Source of the DNA: Actinomyces sp.
Lineage (GTDB): Bacteria; Actinomycetota; Actinomycetes; Actinomycetales; Actinomycetaceae
NCBI RefSeq assembly: GCF_030530635.1
Contig: NZ_JAUMUL010000069.1
Location: 1 to 18,347, forward strand
Length of the DNA stretch: 18,347 nt
Direction: 5' to 3'
The translations under genes and the position numbers were made by a program. Within the stretch, counting starts at the first letter, position 1. Every line of letters starts with the position of its first letter. Under the pieces are notes generated by a model, which saw only the letters and a program-made list of their open reading frames with translations, was not told the origin of the DNA and did not search any database. Positions 1-8,451 of this stretch are shown here, in pieces.

Positions 1-63
1 ATCGCGGCGAATCATGGCGAGTTCCGGCACCCGCCGCACCTCGCCCACGCCCTCCTCCCCGGC

Positions 64-69
64 TACCAT
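64..69 (+). promoter_or_regulatory. Candidate -10 box for a leaderless metX transcript
   Basis: TACCAT fits the TAnnnT pattern and ends 7 nt before the ATG at 77, the spacing expected between a -10 box and a transcription start. No Shine-Dalgarno sequence is visible before that ATG. Together these suggest a transcript that begins at or next to the start codon, which is common in actinobacteria. No convincing -35 box is seen. The call is inference from spacing only. Confidence 0.3.
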
Positions 70-76
70 AACGGTC

Positions 77-1267
77 ATGACTACGCCCCTCTCGCAGGCA
101 CCGGGCGTCGGCACGGCGACCCTCAAGCTCGTCGACCGCTCGGCGGGCTCCCCGACGGGCGCATGGCGGCCGGGCGACGACCCGGGCCACCGCCATTTCC
201 TGGAGATCGGCGACCTGCCCCTGGACTCCGGCGAGATCCTGCCCGAGACGCATCTGGCCTTCGAGACCTGGGGCGAGCTCACGGCCGCACGTGACAACGC
301 GATCCTGGTGCTGCACGCCCTGACCGGAGACTCCCACGTCACCGGCGCGGCCGGGCCCGGCCACCCCACCGCCGGCTGGTGGGACACGCTTGTCGGCCCC
401 GGCCGCGCCATCGACACCGACCGCTACTTCGTGGTGGCCGCGAACATCCTCGGCGGCTGCCAGGGCTCCACCGGCCCCTCCTCCACCGCTCCGGATGGGC
501 GCCCCTGGGGCTCACGCTTCCCCTGGCTGACCACCCGTGACGCCGTGCGCGCCGAGTCGCGCCTGGCCGACGCCCTCGGCATCGACACCTTCCACCTGGT
601 GATCGGCGCCTCGCTCGGCGGCCACCGCGCCCTGGAATGGGGCGTCATGCACCCCGAGCGCGTGCGCAACCTGGCGCTGGTCGCCACCGGCGCCTCCACC
701 ACCGCCGACCAACTCGCCTGGTGCCACCTGCAGGAGCTGGCCATCGTCGGCGACCCCTACTTCTTCGACGGCGACTACTACAACCACCGCATCGGCCCCG
801 TGCGCGGACTGGGCCTGGCCCGCGCCATCGCCCACACCACCTACCGCTCGGCCGGGGAACTGGACACCCGCTTCGGCCGCGCCCATCAGGGCCAGGAGGA
901 CCCGGCCGTCGGCGGCCGCTACCAGATCGAGTCCTACCTGGATCACCACTCCGGCAAGCTGCTGGCCCGCTTCGACGCCAACACCTACCTGATCGTCAAC
1001 CACTCCATGATGGTTCACGACGTCGGCGCCGGACGCGGCGGCATCCCGGCCGCCCTGGGAACAGTGACCGCCCGCACGCTGGTGGTCGATGTGGACTCCG
1101 ACCGGCTCTTCCTGCACGCACAGGCCGAGGAACTCACCGCCGCCATCCCCGACACGCGCCGGGCCACCATCCGCTCCCTCCACGGGCACGACGGCTTCCT
1201 CATTGAGGCCGACCAGATGGACGCCGCCCTGCGCGGCTTCCTGGCCGACGACGAGCCCGGCCGATGA
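77..1267 (+). CDS. metX: Homoserine O-acetyltransferase (MetX)
   Basis: Transfers acetyl from acetyl-CoA to L-homoserine, the committing step of methionine synthesis by the O-acetylhomoserine route, in the cytosol. The 396-residue product has the MetX alpha/beta-hydrolase layout: an ALTGDSHVTG segment near residue 81, the family stretch GGCQGSTGPSS (126-136), nucleophile elbow GASLGG with Ser179, acid Asp342 in SDRLF and His371 in HGHDGFL. Length is normal for the family. An in-frame ATG at 14 would add 21 residues of low-complexity Ser/Thr/Pro sequence with no family character; the ATG at 77 is preferred because it begins the conserved protein and sits behind a possible -10 box. The stop overlaps the next gene by ATGA, so the two are translationally coupled. 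Family members can use succinyl-CoA or serine instead, so the substrate is assigned by homology only. The partner metY is not in the window and could lie upstream of it. Confidence 0.93.
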   Translation: MTTPLSQAPGVGTATLKLVDRSAGSPTGAWRPGDDPGHRHFLEIGDLPLDSGEILPETHLAFETWGELTAARDNAILVLHALTGDSHVTGAAGPGHPTAGWWDTLVGPGRAIDTDRYFVVAANILGGCQGSTGPSSTAPDGRPWGSRFPWLTTRDAVRAESRLADALGIDTFHLVIGASLGGHRALEWGVMHPERVRNLALVATGASTTADQLAWCHLQELAIVGDPYFFDGDYYNHRIGPVRGLGLARAIAHTTYRSAGELDTRFGRAHQGQEDPAVGGRYQIESYLDHHSGKLLARFDANTYLIVNHSMMVHDVGAGRGGIPAALGTVTARTLVVDVDSDRLFLHAQAEELTAAIPDTRRATIRSLHGHDGFLIEADQMDAALRGFLADDEPGR

Positions 1268-2367
1268 GCGCCCCCGCCGACCGGGACCCCGAAGCCCCCT
1301 GCGACCGAGACCCTGACTTCCCCGTCGACGCCTGGGAGCCGGATGTGCTCGGGGCCGGCTTCCGCGCCTGCACCCTGCGGCTGCTGCCAGACGGAGAGGA
1401 CGACGACGCCGTCGCCACCCTCGTCCACCACGTGCCGGTCCTGGACCCGGCCGCCCTGCCCGGCACCCCCACGACATCCCGCTTCGCCTTCCTGTACCTG
1501 CACGGCTGGAACGACTACTTCTTCCAGGCGGACTTCGCGCGCGAGATCTCCCGCATCGGCGGCGCCTTCTACGCCCTGGACCTGCGCCGCTACGGGCGGT
1601 CACTGCGCGAGGGGCAGATGCTCGGCTGGGTCACCTCACTGACCGACTATGACGAGGAGATCGGCCTGGCCCTGGCGGCCATTCGCGCCGCCGAGGGCTG
1701 GGACACGCCCACCGTGCTGTACGGCCACTCCGCCGGCGGCCTGACCGCCTCCCTGTGGGCCGACCGTCACCCGGGCGCCATCTCCGCGCTGGTGCTGAAC
1801 TCTGCCTGGTTGGAGATACAGGGCGCCGAGCCGGTGCGACTCGTCGGGCAGCCGGTGGTGCGCACCCTGGCCCGCCGCGACCCGCGCCGCCCCCTCCCCA
1901 TCCCCGCCTTTCCGTCGGAGACCGCTTACCACCTCACCGACGGGTGGGATCCGCAGCGCGACGGCGAACTGCCCGACCCGGATTGGGCGGATGATCCCTA
2001 CGTCACCGGCTGGAACGTGGACCCGCGCTGGCGGATCCGGCCGATGGCACCCATCCGTCCGGGCTGGCTGCTGGCGATCCTGGCCGGGCAGACACGGGTG
2101 GCCGCGGGTCTGGACGTACGCTGCCCGGTGTTGTCAATGGGTTCGGCCCGAAGCCATTTGAGCGTTGCCTGGACCCCACAGGCGCGCTCCGCCGACACCT
2201 TGGTGGACGCCGACGCGACCGCCCGCCGGGCCATCGGCCTGGGTCACCTGGTGACGGTGGCCCGCTTCGAGGGCGGCGTACACGACCTGCTGCTGTCGGC
2301 CCCACCGGTGCGCGAACAGGTCTACTCCGCGCTGCGCCGCTGGTTGCGCGGTTACGTACTCACCTGA
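1264..2367 (+). CDS. Alpha/beta-hydrolase, serine aminopeptidase S33 / monoacylglycerol-lipase-like
   Basis: A 367-residue soluble hydrolase of the alpha/beta fold. An oxyanion-hole type motif LHGWNDY lies at 79-85, a strand-turn with LDLRRYGRS at 106-113, and the nucleophile elbow YGHSAGG at 153-159 gives Ser156. Likely partners are Asp315 or Asp317 (LVDADA) and His340 (GGVHDLL). The pattern resembles lysophospholipase/monoacylglycerol lipase enzymes (Hydrolase_4), which cleave small esters, but the substrate cannot be read from sequence. There is no signal peptide; the first 70 residues are acidic and poorly conserved in style. Its ATG overlaps the metX stop (ATGA), so it is co-translated with metX, although no known methionine-pathway step needs it. 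It could be a promiscuous esterase. Fold and active site are clear; the role is unknown. Confidence 0.85.
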   Translation: MSAPADRDPEAPCDRDPDFPVDAWEPDVLGAGFRACTLRLLPDGEDDDAVATLVHHVPVLDPAALPGTPTTSRFAFLYLHGWNDYFFQADFAREISRIGGAFYALDLRRYGRSLREGQMLGWVTSLTDYDEEIGLALAAIRAAEGWDTPTVLYGHSAGGLTASLWADRHPGAISALVLNSAWLEIQGAEPVRLVGQPVVRTLARRDPRRPLPIPAFPSETAYHLTDGWDPQRDGELPDPDWADDPYVTGWNVDPRWRIRPMAPIRPGWLLAILAGQTRVAAGLDVRCPVLSMGSARSHLSVAWTPQARSADTLVDADATARRAIGLGHLVTVARFEGGVHDLLLSAPPVREQVYSALRRWLRGYVLT

Positions 2368-2415
2368 GGCTACGGTCACGCCCCGGCCCAGGGAGGCTCG
2401 TGGTACGGGCGACGA

Positions 2416-2435
2416 CGCCCGGTCACTGCCGGGCG
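2416..2435. terminator. Hairpin between convergent genes
   Basis: CGCCCGG (2416-2422) and CCGGGCG (2429-2435) form a perfect 7-bp stem with a 6-nt loop. It lies where the plus-strand hydrolase gene (stop 2367) and the minus-strand RAMA gene (stop 2425-2423) converge, and its loop contains the latter's stop codon. There is no U-tract on either strand, as is common for actinobacterial hairpins. It may slow transcription from both sides. Confidence 0.4.
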
Positions 2436-3499
2436 GCCCGCCGGGAGGCGCGCCGCCCGCCGCCCGCAGTGGCCACGGTGCTCAACAGGTCACGCAGACT
2501 CGGGCCGCCGACGCCGACGCGCCACACGCGCCAGCCGTCGATGTCCTGAGTGTGCTGCGCGGCATTGGCTGCCGCCGACGGGTCACGGTAGGTGGTGCCG
2601 TCGGCAAGCCGGATGGTGCCGTCGGCGCCCAGTGTGGCTCGGTGGTCGATGCCGCGGCGTCTGCGCAGCCAGACCAGTGTGGCGGGGGTGTCCAGGACGC
2701 GGGCGAGTGCGACCAGCGCCCGAGCCGAATCCTCCCCCGCGGGCACCGTGGGCTCGGCGCCCAGCACCGCCCCATCCAGCCGGTGTCCACTGGCGGGGCC
2801 GGACGACGCCGAGGCGGCCGGAGCCCCCGTTCGCGGACCGGGCGGCTGGGCGACCACGGGAGTGGGCCCGGTGACCTCGGCCAGGCGCGGGAAGTCCTCC
2901 GCGGACGCCACGGACTTGGCGGAGGCGGCGAAACGCTCGGAATCGGGGGCCTGACCGACCGTGCCGGCGTACAACCGCTCCACCGATGCCAGGGAGCGGC
3001 CCTCGGGTGTGGACCGGACCCGCAGTTCATGCACCTCCACTCCGGAGGCGGTGATCATGCCGACACTGGTGCGCACGTCTTCGGCGATCGTTGCGGCCAC
3101 GATCGTCAGCTGCGGCCCGGGCTCGTCTCCCGCGGGCATGCTGCCGCGGAAGTCGGACCAGTCCTTCTCGAATGCGGATCGGCCTCCGGGGTAGCGGGAG
3201 GCGATCCGGTCGCGGCCGGTGCGGGCGGTGTTGGTGGCGCGGGCCATGGCCAGGACCAGGGCGGTGGAGTCAAGCGCGTCGACGACCTCAACGGTGACGA
3301 CCTGCCCCGCGGCGTCGAGCGCCGTCAGCGCGTCACCGCCGACGATCTGATCCCAGTAGACGGCCAGCAGCGGGCGCTGCAGCACCTCGGCGATCTGTCG
3401 ACATACCGCGGCCTTGACGATGGTGTATTCAGTATCGCCGGCAGGACTTCCGAGGACGGCGGGCTCGAGCCGATTATCCTTGAAATCAAAGAGCGCCAT
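2423..3499 (-). CDS. Uncharacterised protein with C-terminal RAMA-like domain
   Basis: A 358-residue protein of unknown function. The start at 3499 is chosen because AGGAAGG lies 9 nt upstream and MALFDFKDNRLEP begins the ordered sequence; an upstream in-frame start would add 42 unlikely residues. C-terminal residues about 268-338 match the pattern of the RAMA domain (named for restriction-enzyme adenine-methylase association): a GTIRLADGTTYRDPSAAANA block (294-313), then DGWRVWRV (321-328) and LRDLL. The N-terminal half (about 25-175) has a strand GQVVTVEVVDA followed by a helix, then LTIVAATIAEDVR, which recalls NucS-like PD-(D/E)XK folds with the ExK lysine missing; this is inference. Residues 180-255 are a Pro/Ala/Ser-rich linker. 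No signal peptide or membrane segment is seen. It lies downstream of the DUF58-transglutaminase gene across a 174-bp gap, so it may have its own promoter. A role in sensing or binding DNA is possible but unproven. Confidence 0.8.
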   Translation of the reverse strand: MALFDFKDNRLEPAVLGSPAGDTEYTIVKAAVCRQIAEVLQRPLLAVYWDQIVGGDALTALDAAGQVVTVEVVDALDSTALVLAMARATNTARTGRDRIASRYPGGRSAFEKDWSDFRGSMPAGDEPGPQLTIVAATIAEDVRTSVGMITASGVEVHELRVRSTPEGRSLASVERLYAGTVGQAPDSERFAASAKSVASAEDFPRLAEVTGPTPVVAQPPGPRTGAPAASASSGPASGHRLDGAVLGAEPTVPAGEDSARALVALARVLDTPATLVWLRRRRGIDHRATLGADGTIRLADGTTYRDPSAAANAAQHTQDIDGWRVWRVGVGGPSLRDLLSTVATAGGGRRASRRAARQ

Positions 3500-3508
3500 G
3501 CTTGGGTG

Positions 3509-3515
3509 CCTTCCT
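3509..3515 (-). promoter_or_regulatory. Ribosome binding site that fixes the RAMA-gene start
   Basis: Read on the minus strand this is AGGAAGG, 9 nt before the ATG at 3499. It is the best Shine-Dalgarno match near this gene and decides against the longer upstream start at 3625. Confidence 0.7.
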
Positions 3516-3673
3516 ATCCGGCGCTCACCGCCCCGACGGGTCGCGCAATGTAACGGCCACATCCTCTCATGCGCGGAGCCGAATATCGCAGTCGTGTGGG
3601 CCTCTGCACACGCCACCTGGGCCACATGTTCTGCAGGCGGGTCTTGGGTGTTTGGGGCGTAGTGCTGGTGCCG

Positions 3674-6600
3674 CTAGCGAGGACGGCGCCACAGGCTCGC
3701 GGGCAGAAGGCGGGCCCGCAGGCGTCGGGACGCGGACGTCGTCCGCCCCAGGCCCGCAGAACCCGTGCGGACCAGACGGGCCAGACGCCGCCGGTGGGAT
3801 CTGTCATCCGCTCCGGCGCCCTCCACCCGGTCGGCGAAGGATTCGGCGACCACGGCGTCGGCCACCTGGGCCAGCGCGCGGCGGGCGTCGGCATCCAGCC
3901 CGGGGACGGCGGCCAGGTATTCGGCGAGTGCCTCCTGTGTGCGCGCCCGCGGCCCGCGGTCAGCGCGGCCCGCCGGCCCCCACAGGCCCAGGTCGGTGGC
4001 GGTGTCTCGCAGCTCCTCCCAGGCCGCTCCGGCGGGCTTGGAGCCGTCGCGAATGCGCCCCAGGCGGCGGCGTCGGCGCCACGCCCGCGCCAGGGCCGGA
4101 CCGGCGAGCAGCAGCCCGATGGTCACCGCCCCCACCGCCCACAGTGCGTGGTGTCCCGATCGGCCGTCGGCCACGGCGGCCCCACCGGCACCGGGGGTGG
4201 CCGTCGCTCCGGCGGGCTCCTCGGCAGCGGGTGTCGGGGAGGCTGGCACCGACGCGCCCGCCCCGGTCTCCTGCGCCGTGGGCGCGGGCTGGGCGTCCAG
4301 CCCGGTATCGGCGCGCGCTCCGGCACCGCCCGGAGTCGGTTCGAAGGCCACCCAGCCGACGCCGTCGAACCAGACCTCGGGCCAGGCGTGCAGTTCCCGG
4401 CCGGAGACGGTCGTCGTGGACTCCCCGCCGCGGGAGGCGTAACCGATGGCGATGCGGGTGGGCAGATCGAGGCTGCGGGCCATAAGGGTGAAGGCGGCGG
4501 CGTAGTGGACGCAGTATCCGTGGCGCTCGATCAGGAAGCTGTTGACCGTGTCCACCGGCGTGGAAGTCGTGTCCGCGTCGAAACTGCCCGGGGCGGTCTC
4601 GTCGTAGACGAAGTCGCCGGTGTGGAACCAGGCGGCCAATGCGGCGGCCCGGGCGGCCGGGTCCGCGTCGACGCCGCCGAGTCCCGCGGCCTCGACCACG
4701 TCCCGTGCGGTGGCGGCGATCATGTCGGTACCCGGCGGGGTGTCCGTGTAGGCGGCCAGGGAGTCGGGGGCCGCGGCGGCGGCCGCATAGGGCGGGAAGA
4801 TCTGCGGGCTTCCATCCACGCCGGCGACCGCATTCCATCCCACCGCCGTATAACTGCTGCCACCGGTGGCCTCGGCGCCGCGGGCGATGACCGTGGAGGT
4901 GCCGCTCACCCAGGCCCACTGCGTGGGGTCGAGCGCCGCTCGGCCCGCGGCGGTGTCCTCGCCGTCCTCCGCCGTGACGAGGGCCGTCGACTGGGCCAGC
5001 GGCAGGCGCGAGGAGGCCAGATTCCGGATGCTTATGTGAATCCGCGGCAGGTCGGCGTCGCCAGAACGCACCTCGGCGACCTGCACTCCGGCGGCCGCGA
5101 GCGCCGCCCCGGCGGTCAGCGTGTCGCTGCCGGTGGGGGCGACCAGGCTGTCGGCACCCGTGGGGCCGGGATCATCCAGGGGCTCCCAGACCTCGCCGTC
5201 AAGGTCGCGGATGACGGCGAGGGTGAAACGCAGGGAGGCTCCCTCCGGCACGGCCTCGGTGGAGTACTCGAAGGCGGTTGCGGCCGACCCGCGCACCAGG
5301 TCCTGCCCCAGGGTGAGCGTGGTGTCCGGCACAGTCACGTCCGCACCGCCCGCACCGCTCACGTTCCAGCTCCACATCCGCGCCGGCGCCGCCGGGAGAC
5401 GGGAGACGGCGACGCCGGTGAGGGCGACCGCCAGGGCGGTCACCGCCGCGGCACCTGCCAGGCTCCCGAACGCGCGTCCCAGCAGGCCCAGTCCGGCCCG
5501 CGCCGCTCCGCCCCGCCTGCGGGCCCGCCCAGTCCCCAGCACCGGCACCGGGGCCGCGGTGAGGATGAGCGCGAGCACCCCGGCTCCGGCGGCGAACACC
5601 ACGGCGTCGTCCGGACGCACGCCGAGCACAATGCCGGGGGCCAGCAGGGCGGCGGCCGGGGCCAACCCGGTGGCACCGCAGCGGTCGCCGCCGCCCGCGC
5701 TCATGAGCGCGCACGCCCAGGCCAGCAGGAGGGTGAACAGGCACAGGGCGAAACCGAGCGCACCGCCGGTTGCCAGTGGGGCGACGCCGTTGCGCAGGAT
5801 GGTGCCGAAGGCGCGCAGCTGGGTCACGGGGTCGGCGAGCCAGGCCTGCGCCTGGCCGGTGCCGCGCGAGCACCACCACACCGTCCCGGTCCCGCCGACC
5901 AGCCCCAGGGTGCAGGCGAATCCGGCCCGTTCGGGCAGGGCGGTGCGCACCAGGGCCGGGATCAGCATGGTGGCGGCAGCCACGGCCAGGCTGCGGGACG
6001 CCCAGGGCGCGGGCGTGAACAGCGGTGTCAGCGCGGTGACGGCCAGGTACCAGAGGCCGACCACGATGAGCGCCGCCGCGAGCGGCTGTCCGCGGGCGGT
6101 GCGCAGCTCCGGCCGGGAGGAAGGCGCGGCCCGCGGAGCCGGCGCCGATGCGGCCGGGACGGACTCAGGGGCCGTCGGGGCGGGGGCGGCCACACCCGGG
6201 TCCGGGGCGGCCGGTGGTACGGGGGCGGCGGAGTCCGGGTCCGCCGTCAACACCACGCCCCCGGGTGCGGGCAGTCCGGGCGGGTCGGCGGCGGCGCCGG
6301 TGATCACGACGTCGGCGTCGCGCTGCGGCATTGCGTCGGCCGCGCGTCCGTACGCAGTGTCGGCGGCGGGCGCGTCCCCGCCGCCGGCGAGGGCACCGAC
6401 GGTGGCGGTATCAGTGTGGGGCGCAGTCGCCGTCGCCGTGGCGAGGCGACGCAACAGGGCGATGGAGTGCGCACCGTCGGTGCGGTGGCGTTCCGGACCC
6501 AGGCGCAGTTCGATGTCGTGTCCGGCACGTGCCCAGGCCTCGATCAGCCCGGCCGCGCGACTGACCGCCTCCTCGAAACCGGCCGCGGCACTTGGTGATT

Positions 6601-7438
6601 GCCGGGGCACAGCCGCGTAGGCGTCGGCGCGCACGTCGAGCCGCAGGCGCAGCGGCCGCCGGCGCTCATGCTCCCGGTCCACGACCAGAAGCCGGTCCAC
6701 GCGGGCGGACTGGCGCCAGTGCACGGAACTCAGGGCGTCACCGGGCCGATAGTCGCGCAGTTCACCTGACTGGACCAGACCGGGGGTGCCGCGACCGCGC
6801 CGACCCGGGGCGCCCGCGGCGGCGTCAGGGGCCGCGGCAGCGGTGACGGCGGCAGCCTCCGGGGGCGGCGGCAGTGGGTGCGGCAGCACCAGAAGGTCGC
6901 CGTTGACGCGCAAGGGGATGCGTACGCGGGCGAGTCCGAGGGGGTCATAGCAGGTCAGGGTTTCGGCAGCGGCCCTAAGGACGCCGCGCCGGGACGGGGT
7001 GCAGAAGATCGCACAGCCGCCCGCCACCACCGGGATCGTGAACCGGGCGTCGCCTACGCGCCAGATCACCCACAGGGGCACCCAGCGGGGCAGCCGGACG
7101 GTCACGGCCAGCTGCCAGACGGCCTTCTCACCGACGTGTACGTCACCGGGGTCGGTCAGCTGCGGCCGCGGCCGGGCGGTGAGTGCGATCAGCCAGCCGG
7201 CCAGCAGGGAGGCGAGCGGCACGGCGGCGAGGAGGATTCCCAGGTTCCGAAGCAGCGTCAGTCCGGCCCAGCCGCCGCCCGCCGTCAGCATCAGCGCCAG
7301 GACGATCACCTGGGCACCGGCGGTCGAGGGCGCCGCCCAGGGGATCGAGCGGCGTCGCAGGCGGCGGTCGGCAGCGGATCCGTTGGGGCGGTTGGGGCCG
7401 CGAGGCCGCGGTCGCGTTTGACCCGTATGCGTCGGCAC
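3674..7438 (-). CDS. DUF58 - transglutaminase (DUF3488/TGc/DUF4129-like) fusion protein
   Basis: One open frame of 1254 residues, beginning at a GTG 4 nt after the moxR stop. Residues 1-400 form a complete DUF58 protein: two membrane segments (about 43-89), the hallmark GELRDYRPGD..SSVHWRQSAR (225-246), and a vWA-like end with DADVVITG (374-381). Residues 402-447 are a Pro/Ala-rich linker. Residues 450-680 hold about seven membrane segments (DUF3488-like), putting the next part outside the cell. The transglutaminase core has GYCVHYA with Cys976, LHAWPEVW with His1017, and WVAFEPTP with Glu1033 at the usual acidic position. A Pro/Ala/Thr-rich stretch, a last membrane segment (1098-1116) and a cytosolic AWEELRDTATDLG tail resembling DUF4129 follow. 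DUF58 and transglutaminase are normally adjacent separate genes; here no stop divides them. The role is unsettled in the family; envelope-protein processing or assembly with MoxR is the usual guess. A sequencing frameshift or lost stop should be excluded. An alternative start is ATG at residue 50, but that would cut the first membrane segment. Confidence 0.85.
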   Translation of the reverse strand: MPTHTGQTRPRPRGPNRPNGSAADRRLRRRSIPWAAPSTAGAQVIVLALMLTAGGGWAGLTLLRNLGILLAAVPLASLLAGWLIALTARPRPQLTDPGDVHVGEKAVWQLAVTVRLPRWVPLWVIWRVGDARFTIPVVAGGCAIFCTPSRRGVLRAAAETLTCYDPLGLARVRIPLRVNGDLLVLPHPLPPPPEAAAVTAAAAPDAAAGAPGRRGRGTPGLVQSGELRDYRPGDALSSVHWRQSARVDRLLVVDREHERRRPLRLRLDVRADAYAAVPRQSPSAAAGFEEAVSRAAGLIEAWARAGHDIELRLGPERHRTDGAHSIALLRRLATATATAPHTDTATVGALAGGGDAPAADTAYGRAADAMPQRDADVVITGAAADPPGLPAPGGVVLTADPDSAAPVPPAAPDPGVAAPAPTAPESVPAASAPAPRAAPSSRPELRTARGQPLAAALIVVGLWYLAVTALTPLFTPAPWASRSLAVAAATMLIPALVRTALPERAGFACTLGLVGGTGTVWWCSRGTGQAQAWLADPVTQLRAFGTILRNGVAPLATGGALGFALCLFTLLLAWACALMSAGGGDRCGATGLAPAAALLAPGIVLGVRPDDAVVFAAGAGVLALILTAAPVPVLGTGRARRRGGAARAGLGLLGRAFGSLAGAAAVTALAVALTGVAVSRLPAAPARMWSWNVSGAGGADVTVPDTTLTLGQDLVRGSAATAFEYSTEAVPEGASLRFTLAVIRDLDGEVWEPLDDPGPTGADSLVAPTGSDTLTAGAALAAAGVQVAEVRSGDADLPRIHISIRNLASSRLPLAQSTALVTAEDGEDTAAGRAALDPTQWAWVSGTSTVIARGAEATGGSSYTAVGWNAVAGVDGSPQIFPPYAAAAAAPDSLAAYTDTPPGTDMIAATARDVVEAAGLGGVDADPAARAAALAAWFHTGDFVYDETAPGSFDADTTSTPVDTVNSFLIERHGYCVHYAAAFTLMARSLDLPTRIAIGYASRGGESTTTVSGRELHAWPEVWFDGVGWVAFEPTPGGAGARADTGLDAQPAPTAQETGAGASVPASPTPAAEEPAGATATPGAGGAAVADGRSGHHALWAVGAVTIGLLLAGPALARAWRRRRRLGRIRDGSKPAGAAWEELRDTATDLGLWGPAGRADRGPRARTQEALAEYLAAVPGLDADARRALAQVADAVVAESFADRVEGAGADDRSHRRRLARLVRTGSAGLGRTTSASRRLRARLLPASLWRRPR

Positions 7439-7442
7439 GGGT

Positions 7443-8444
7443 TCAGCCGCCCATCGGTACGGGCGTGCCCGCGATGATGCGCCGCAGGGCGCGGGTGGCG
7501 GCGGCCAGCGCGTCGGCCGCCGAGGCGTGGTGCCCGGCCGGGATGAGCCGGTGGGCGAGCACGTCGACGCCGGCGCGGGCGACGTCGTCGGGGGAGACGA
7601 AGCCGCGTCCGCCCATGGCGGCCCGGGCGCGGGCGACGGCGGCCAGGTGCAGGCCGGCGCGGGGGCTGGCCCCCAGGGCGATGGCCTCGTCACTGCGGGT
7701 GGCGGAGACCAGGGCCACGATGTAGTCGGCGACCGCGGGGGCCAGGTGCAGGCCGGCGACGGCGGCACGCGCGGCGCGAGCGTCCGGCTCGGAGGCGATG
7801 GGGGCCAGGTCGGCCAGCGGGTCGGCGGCGCCGCGGGCGAGCAACATGGCGGCCTCGGCGTCGGCGTCTGGGTAGCCCATGGTCATGCGGGTCATGAAGC
7901 GGTCGCGCTGGGCCTCCGGCAGGGCGAAGGTGCCCTCCATCTCCAGGGGGTTCTGGGTGGCGACGACGATGAACGGGTCGGGCAGGGCCAGGGAGCGGCC
8001 CTCCACGCTGACCTGTCCCTCCCCCATGGCCTCCAGCAGGGCCGACTGGGTGCGCGGCGTGGCCCGGTTGATCTCATCCGCGACCACGACGCCGGCGAAC
8101 ACCGGGCCGGGGTGGAAGCGGAATTCGCGGGCGGCCTGGTCGTAGACGCTCACCCCGGTGACGTCGGCGGGAAGCAGGTCGGCGGTGAACTGGATGCGGG
8201 AGGAGGACAGGTCCAGGCAGCGGGCCAGCGCGAGGGCGAGGGTGGTCTTAGCGACGCCGGGGACGTCCTCGATCAGTAGGTGCCCGCCGGCCAGGAAGGT
8301 GGCCAGGAGGGTGTCGATCGCCTCGGTCTTGCCGACGACGACGCGCCCCATCCGCTCACGCAGCGCGTCGGTCAGTGCGCGCAGGGCGGCCGGGGTCCTC
8401 GGCGTGTGCGCGTGAACGGCACCGCGATTCTCAGCACTGGTCAT
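7443..8444 (-). CDS. MoxR-family AAA+ ATPase
   Basis: A 333-residue cytosolic AAA+ ATPase of the MoxR branch, thought to act as a chaperone or maturation factor for vWA-containing partners such as DUF58 proteins. Visible motifs are Walker A EDVPGVAKTT (59-68), Walker B GVVVADEINRA (118-128), sensor 1 VATQNPLEMEGT (161-172), the LPEAQRDRF segment (175-183) and sensor 2 GASPRAGL (258-265). The first 15 residues are unconserved in style. No Shine-Dalgarno sequence precedes the ATG; an inverted repeat ends 8 nt before it, and CAGAAT lies where a -10 box for a leaderless transcript would be. It is followed after 4 nt by the DUF58-transglutaminase gene, so the two are one operon and their products probably interact. 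Confidence 0.93.
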   Translation of the reverse strand: MTSAENRGAVHAHTPRTPAALRALTDALRERMGRVVVGKTEAIDTLLATFLAGGHLLIEDVPGVAKTTLALALARCLDLSSSRIQFTADLLPADVTGVSVYDQAAREFRFHPGPVFAGVVVADEINRATPRTQSALLEAMGEGQVSVEGRSLALPDPFIVVATQNPLEMEGTFALPEAQRDRFMTRMTMGYPDADAEAAMLLARGAADPLADLAPIASEPDARAARAAVAGLHLAPAVADYIVALVSATRSDEAIALGASPRAGLHLAAVARARAAMGGRGFVSPDDVARAGVDVLAHRLIPAGHHASAADALAAATRALRRIIAGTPVPMGG

Positions 8445-8451
8445 GCCGTGA

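Noticed and set aside
3500..3673. Promoter for the RAMA gene in the 174-bp gap
   Set aside because: GATATT and TTACAT resemble -10 boxes on the minus strand, but neither has a -35 match at 16-18 bp, so no specific promoter is called.
3569..6598. 1009-residue open frame on the plus strand opposite the DUF58-transglutaminase gene
   Set aside because: Very Gly/Arg-rich sequence with no domain pattern; long antisense frames are expected opposite high-GC genes with G/C third positions. The minus strand carries clear conserved motifs.
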